Origin: Nocardiopsis trehalosi NBRC 14201
GTDB taxonomy: Bacteria; Actinomycetota; Actinomycetes; Streptosporangiales; Streptosporangiaceae
DNA: 56,055 nt
Assembly (NCBI RefSeq): GCF_001552555.1
Contig: NZ_BCRK01000016.1
Span: forward strand, 1 to 56,055
Direction of reading: 5' to 3'
Shown: positions 55,139 through 56,055 of the stretch, in pieces
How positions within the stretch are numbered: position 1 is the first letter of the stretch
Layout of the letters: every line of letters starts with the position of its first letter
Translations under genes and position numbers: made by a program
Notes under the pieces: generated by a model
The model's database searches: none
Told to the model about the DNA's origin: nothing
What the model saw: the letters and a program-made list of their open reading frames with translations, nothing else

Positions 55139-55445
55139 CCGGGCGCCCCCGAGCCCGCACGACGCACGGCCACCGGACGCCGGACGCCGGACGGCCGGAC
55201 GCCCGCGCCCACCCTCCGACGCCGGACGCTCACGCATGCACCCGCCCTCGAACGTCAGGTGCCCGTCGGCTTCTCCCCGGATGCCCCTGTCCACAGGCCG
55301 TTCAGGCTCGGCCACGGCTCTAGCAGGGCACGGTGTCATGTCGGCATGCGTCCGCCACCATTTGAGGTCTTTGTGCCGTTTGCCCCATTCGAAAGAAGTG
55401 GTCAAAAACCGGGATGTCGTAAGGTGAAGCCCCAGGTCATCAAGA
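55139..55445 (+). promoter_or_regulatory. CRISPR leader region
   Basis: The last 80-90 bases before the first repeat are clearly less GC-rich than the rest of the window (GAAAGAAGTGGTCAAAAACC and TCGTAAGGTGAAGCCCCAGG). This is typical of a type I-E leader carrying the array promoter. Position 55171-55240 has short imperfect GGACGCC repeats. The repeat orientation (handle ATGAGCCC at the 3' end) also places the leader here. Confidence 0.65.
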
Positions 55446-56055
55446 CTGCTCCCCGCGCACGCGGGGATGAGCCCATCACCATCGAGACCGACTTGGCCGA
55501 GGACACCTGCTCCCCGCGCACGCGGGGATGAGCCCTCTATATGCAGCAGTAAATCAAAGGAGAGTGTCTGCTCCCCGCGCACGCGGGGATGAGCCCTATT
55601 TCAGTGCCGGGATTCGGCGATACTCCTACTGCTCCCCGCGCACGCGGGGATGAGCCCCGCTTCCGTGCGCTCCTGCTCCAGGGCCAGCACTGCTCCCCGC
55701 GCACGCGGGGATGAGCCCTCCGCAATGACAGCCTCGGTCTCGGGCGTGGTCTGCTCCCCGCGCACGCGGGGATGAGCCCGCGCTGGCCAGCTCCTTGCGC
55801 TTGGACTGCACCTGCTCCCCGCGCACGCGGGGATGAGCCCGGGCGGGCGGGCGCCGGCGCCCCCTTGGTCTGCTGCTCCCCGCGCACGCGGGGATGAGCC
55901 CCAGGCGTAGGCCACGATGCCCACCACAGCCGCCTGCTCCCCGCGCACGCGGGGATGAGCCCTCCGCGATCTGCTCGGCGCTGACGCCGGCGACCTGCTC
56001 CCCGCGCACGCGGGGATGAGCCCGACAACACGAGTTCAGCGACGCCGTCTTCCAG
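55446..56055 (+). CRISPR. Type I-E CRISPR array, 10 repeats, truncated at window end
   Basis: Ten identical 29-base repeats begin at 55446, 55507, 55568, 55629, 55690, 55751, 55812, 55873, 55934 and 55995. Each begins CTGCTCCCCGCGCA and ends CGCGGGGATGAGCCC, with the CCCCGCG-CA-CGCGGGG stem. All spacers are exactly 32 bases (period 61). The tenth spacer ends at the last base of the window, so the array continues beyond. Repeat type and spacer length mean subtype I-E. No cas gene is in the window. The array is free of decayed repeats, so this is probably the leader-proximal end. Confidence 0.97.

Noticed and set aside
55537-56031. Minus-strand frames with repeated GSSPRARGA-like peptide
   Set aside because: They are translations of the CRISPR repeats, which happen to be open in several frames; a repeat protein is not supported.

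Overview
The window is very GC-rich DNA (roughly three quarters G+C, third codon positions almost all G or C) with many GTG starts, ATGA/GTGA start-stop overlaps and actinobacterial families (SCO6745-like protein, DUF574-type methyltransferase, class F sortase, many TetR/LacI-type sites). It looks like chromosome from a high-GC actinomycete, plausibly of the Nocardiopsaceae/Streptosporangiales type; the exact genus is inference. I found no tRNA, rRNA, transposase or integrase.

Layout. 1-4.7 kb: kdpFABC potassium pump on the minus strand with a tiny membrane peptide upstream. 4.9-6.75 kb: a tandem pair of related Pro-rich, single-membrane-segment proteins. 6.8-10.2 kb: quinone oxidoreductase, enoyl-CoA hydratase, PP2C-like phosphatase and sugar acetyltransferase, all minus strand. 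10.4-16.3 kb: small secreted peptide, AGPS-like FAD oxidase with a divergent TetR gene, SCO6745-like protein, type B carboxylesterase, inorganic pyrophosphatase. 16.5-20.1 kb: secreted PGRP/amidase, then a tightly overlapping operon of lipoprotein, unusual NRAMP-like transporter and two PRC-barrel-like proteins. 20.1-29.0 kb: an apparent acetate module: hemerythrin protein and acetyl-CoA synthetase on one strand; LytS/LytTR two-component pair, two sodium:solute symporters and their small membrane partners on the other. 29.1-31.8 kb: LacI regulator and a GH16-CBM6 glucanase with a perfect LacI-type operator between them. 31.8-32.9 kb: class F sortase and a secreted partner. 33.3-38.6 kb: three-subunit formate dehydrogenase. 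38.6-43.4 kb: BBE-like FAD oxidase, AIM24 protein, and a guanine-deaminase-like enzyme fused to a six-repeat propeller-like domain. 43.5-45.8 kb: prolyl oligopeptidase preceded by a 32-residue peptide gene. 45.9-51.4 kb: two translationally coupled AAA-type NTPases, the larger (1479 residues) with an LSm/Sm-like N-terminus, helical repeats and a beta-sandwich. 52.2-55.1 kb: methyltransferase, GNAT and two small proteins. 55.4 kb to the end: a type I-E CRISPR array (10 identical 29-nt repeats, all 32-nt spacers) running out of the window, with no cas genes visible.

The least conventional pieces are the coupled NTPase pair with its repeat-rich promoter region, the deaminase-propeller fusion, the peptide-prolyl oligopeptidase pair, and the NRAMP-like transporter with altered metal-site residues. 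All functions are read from protein motifs and gene order only; no database search was possible.
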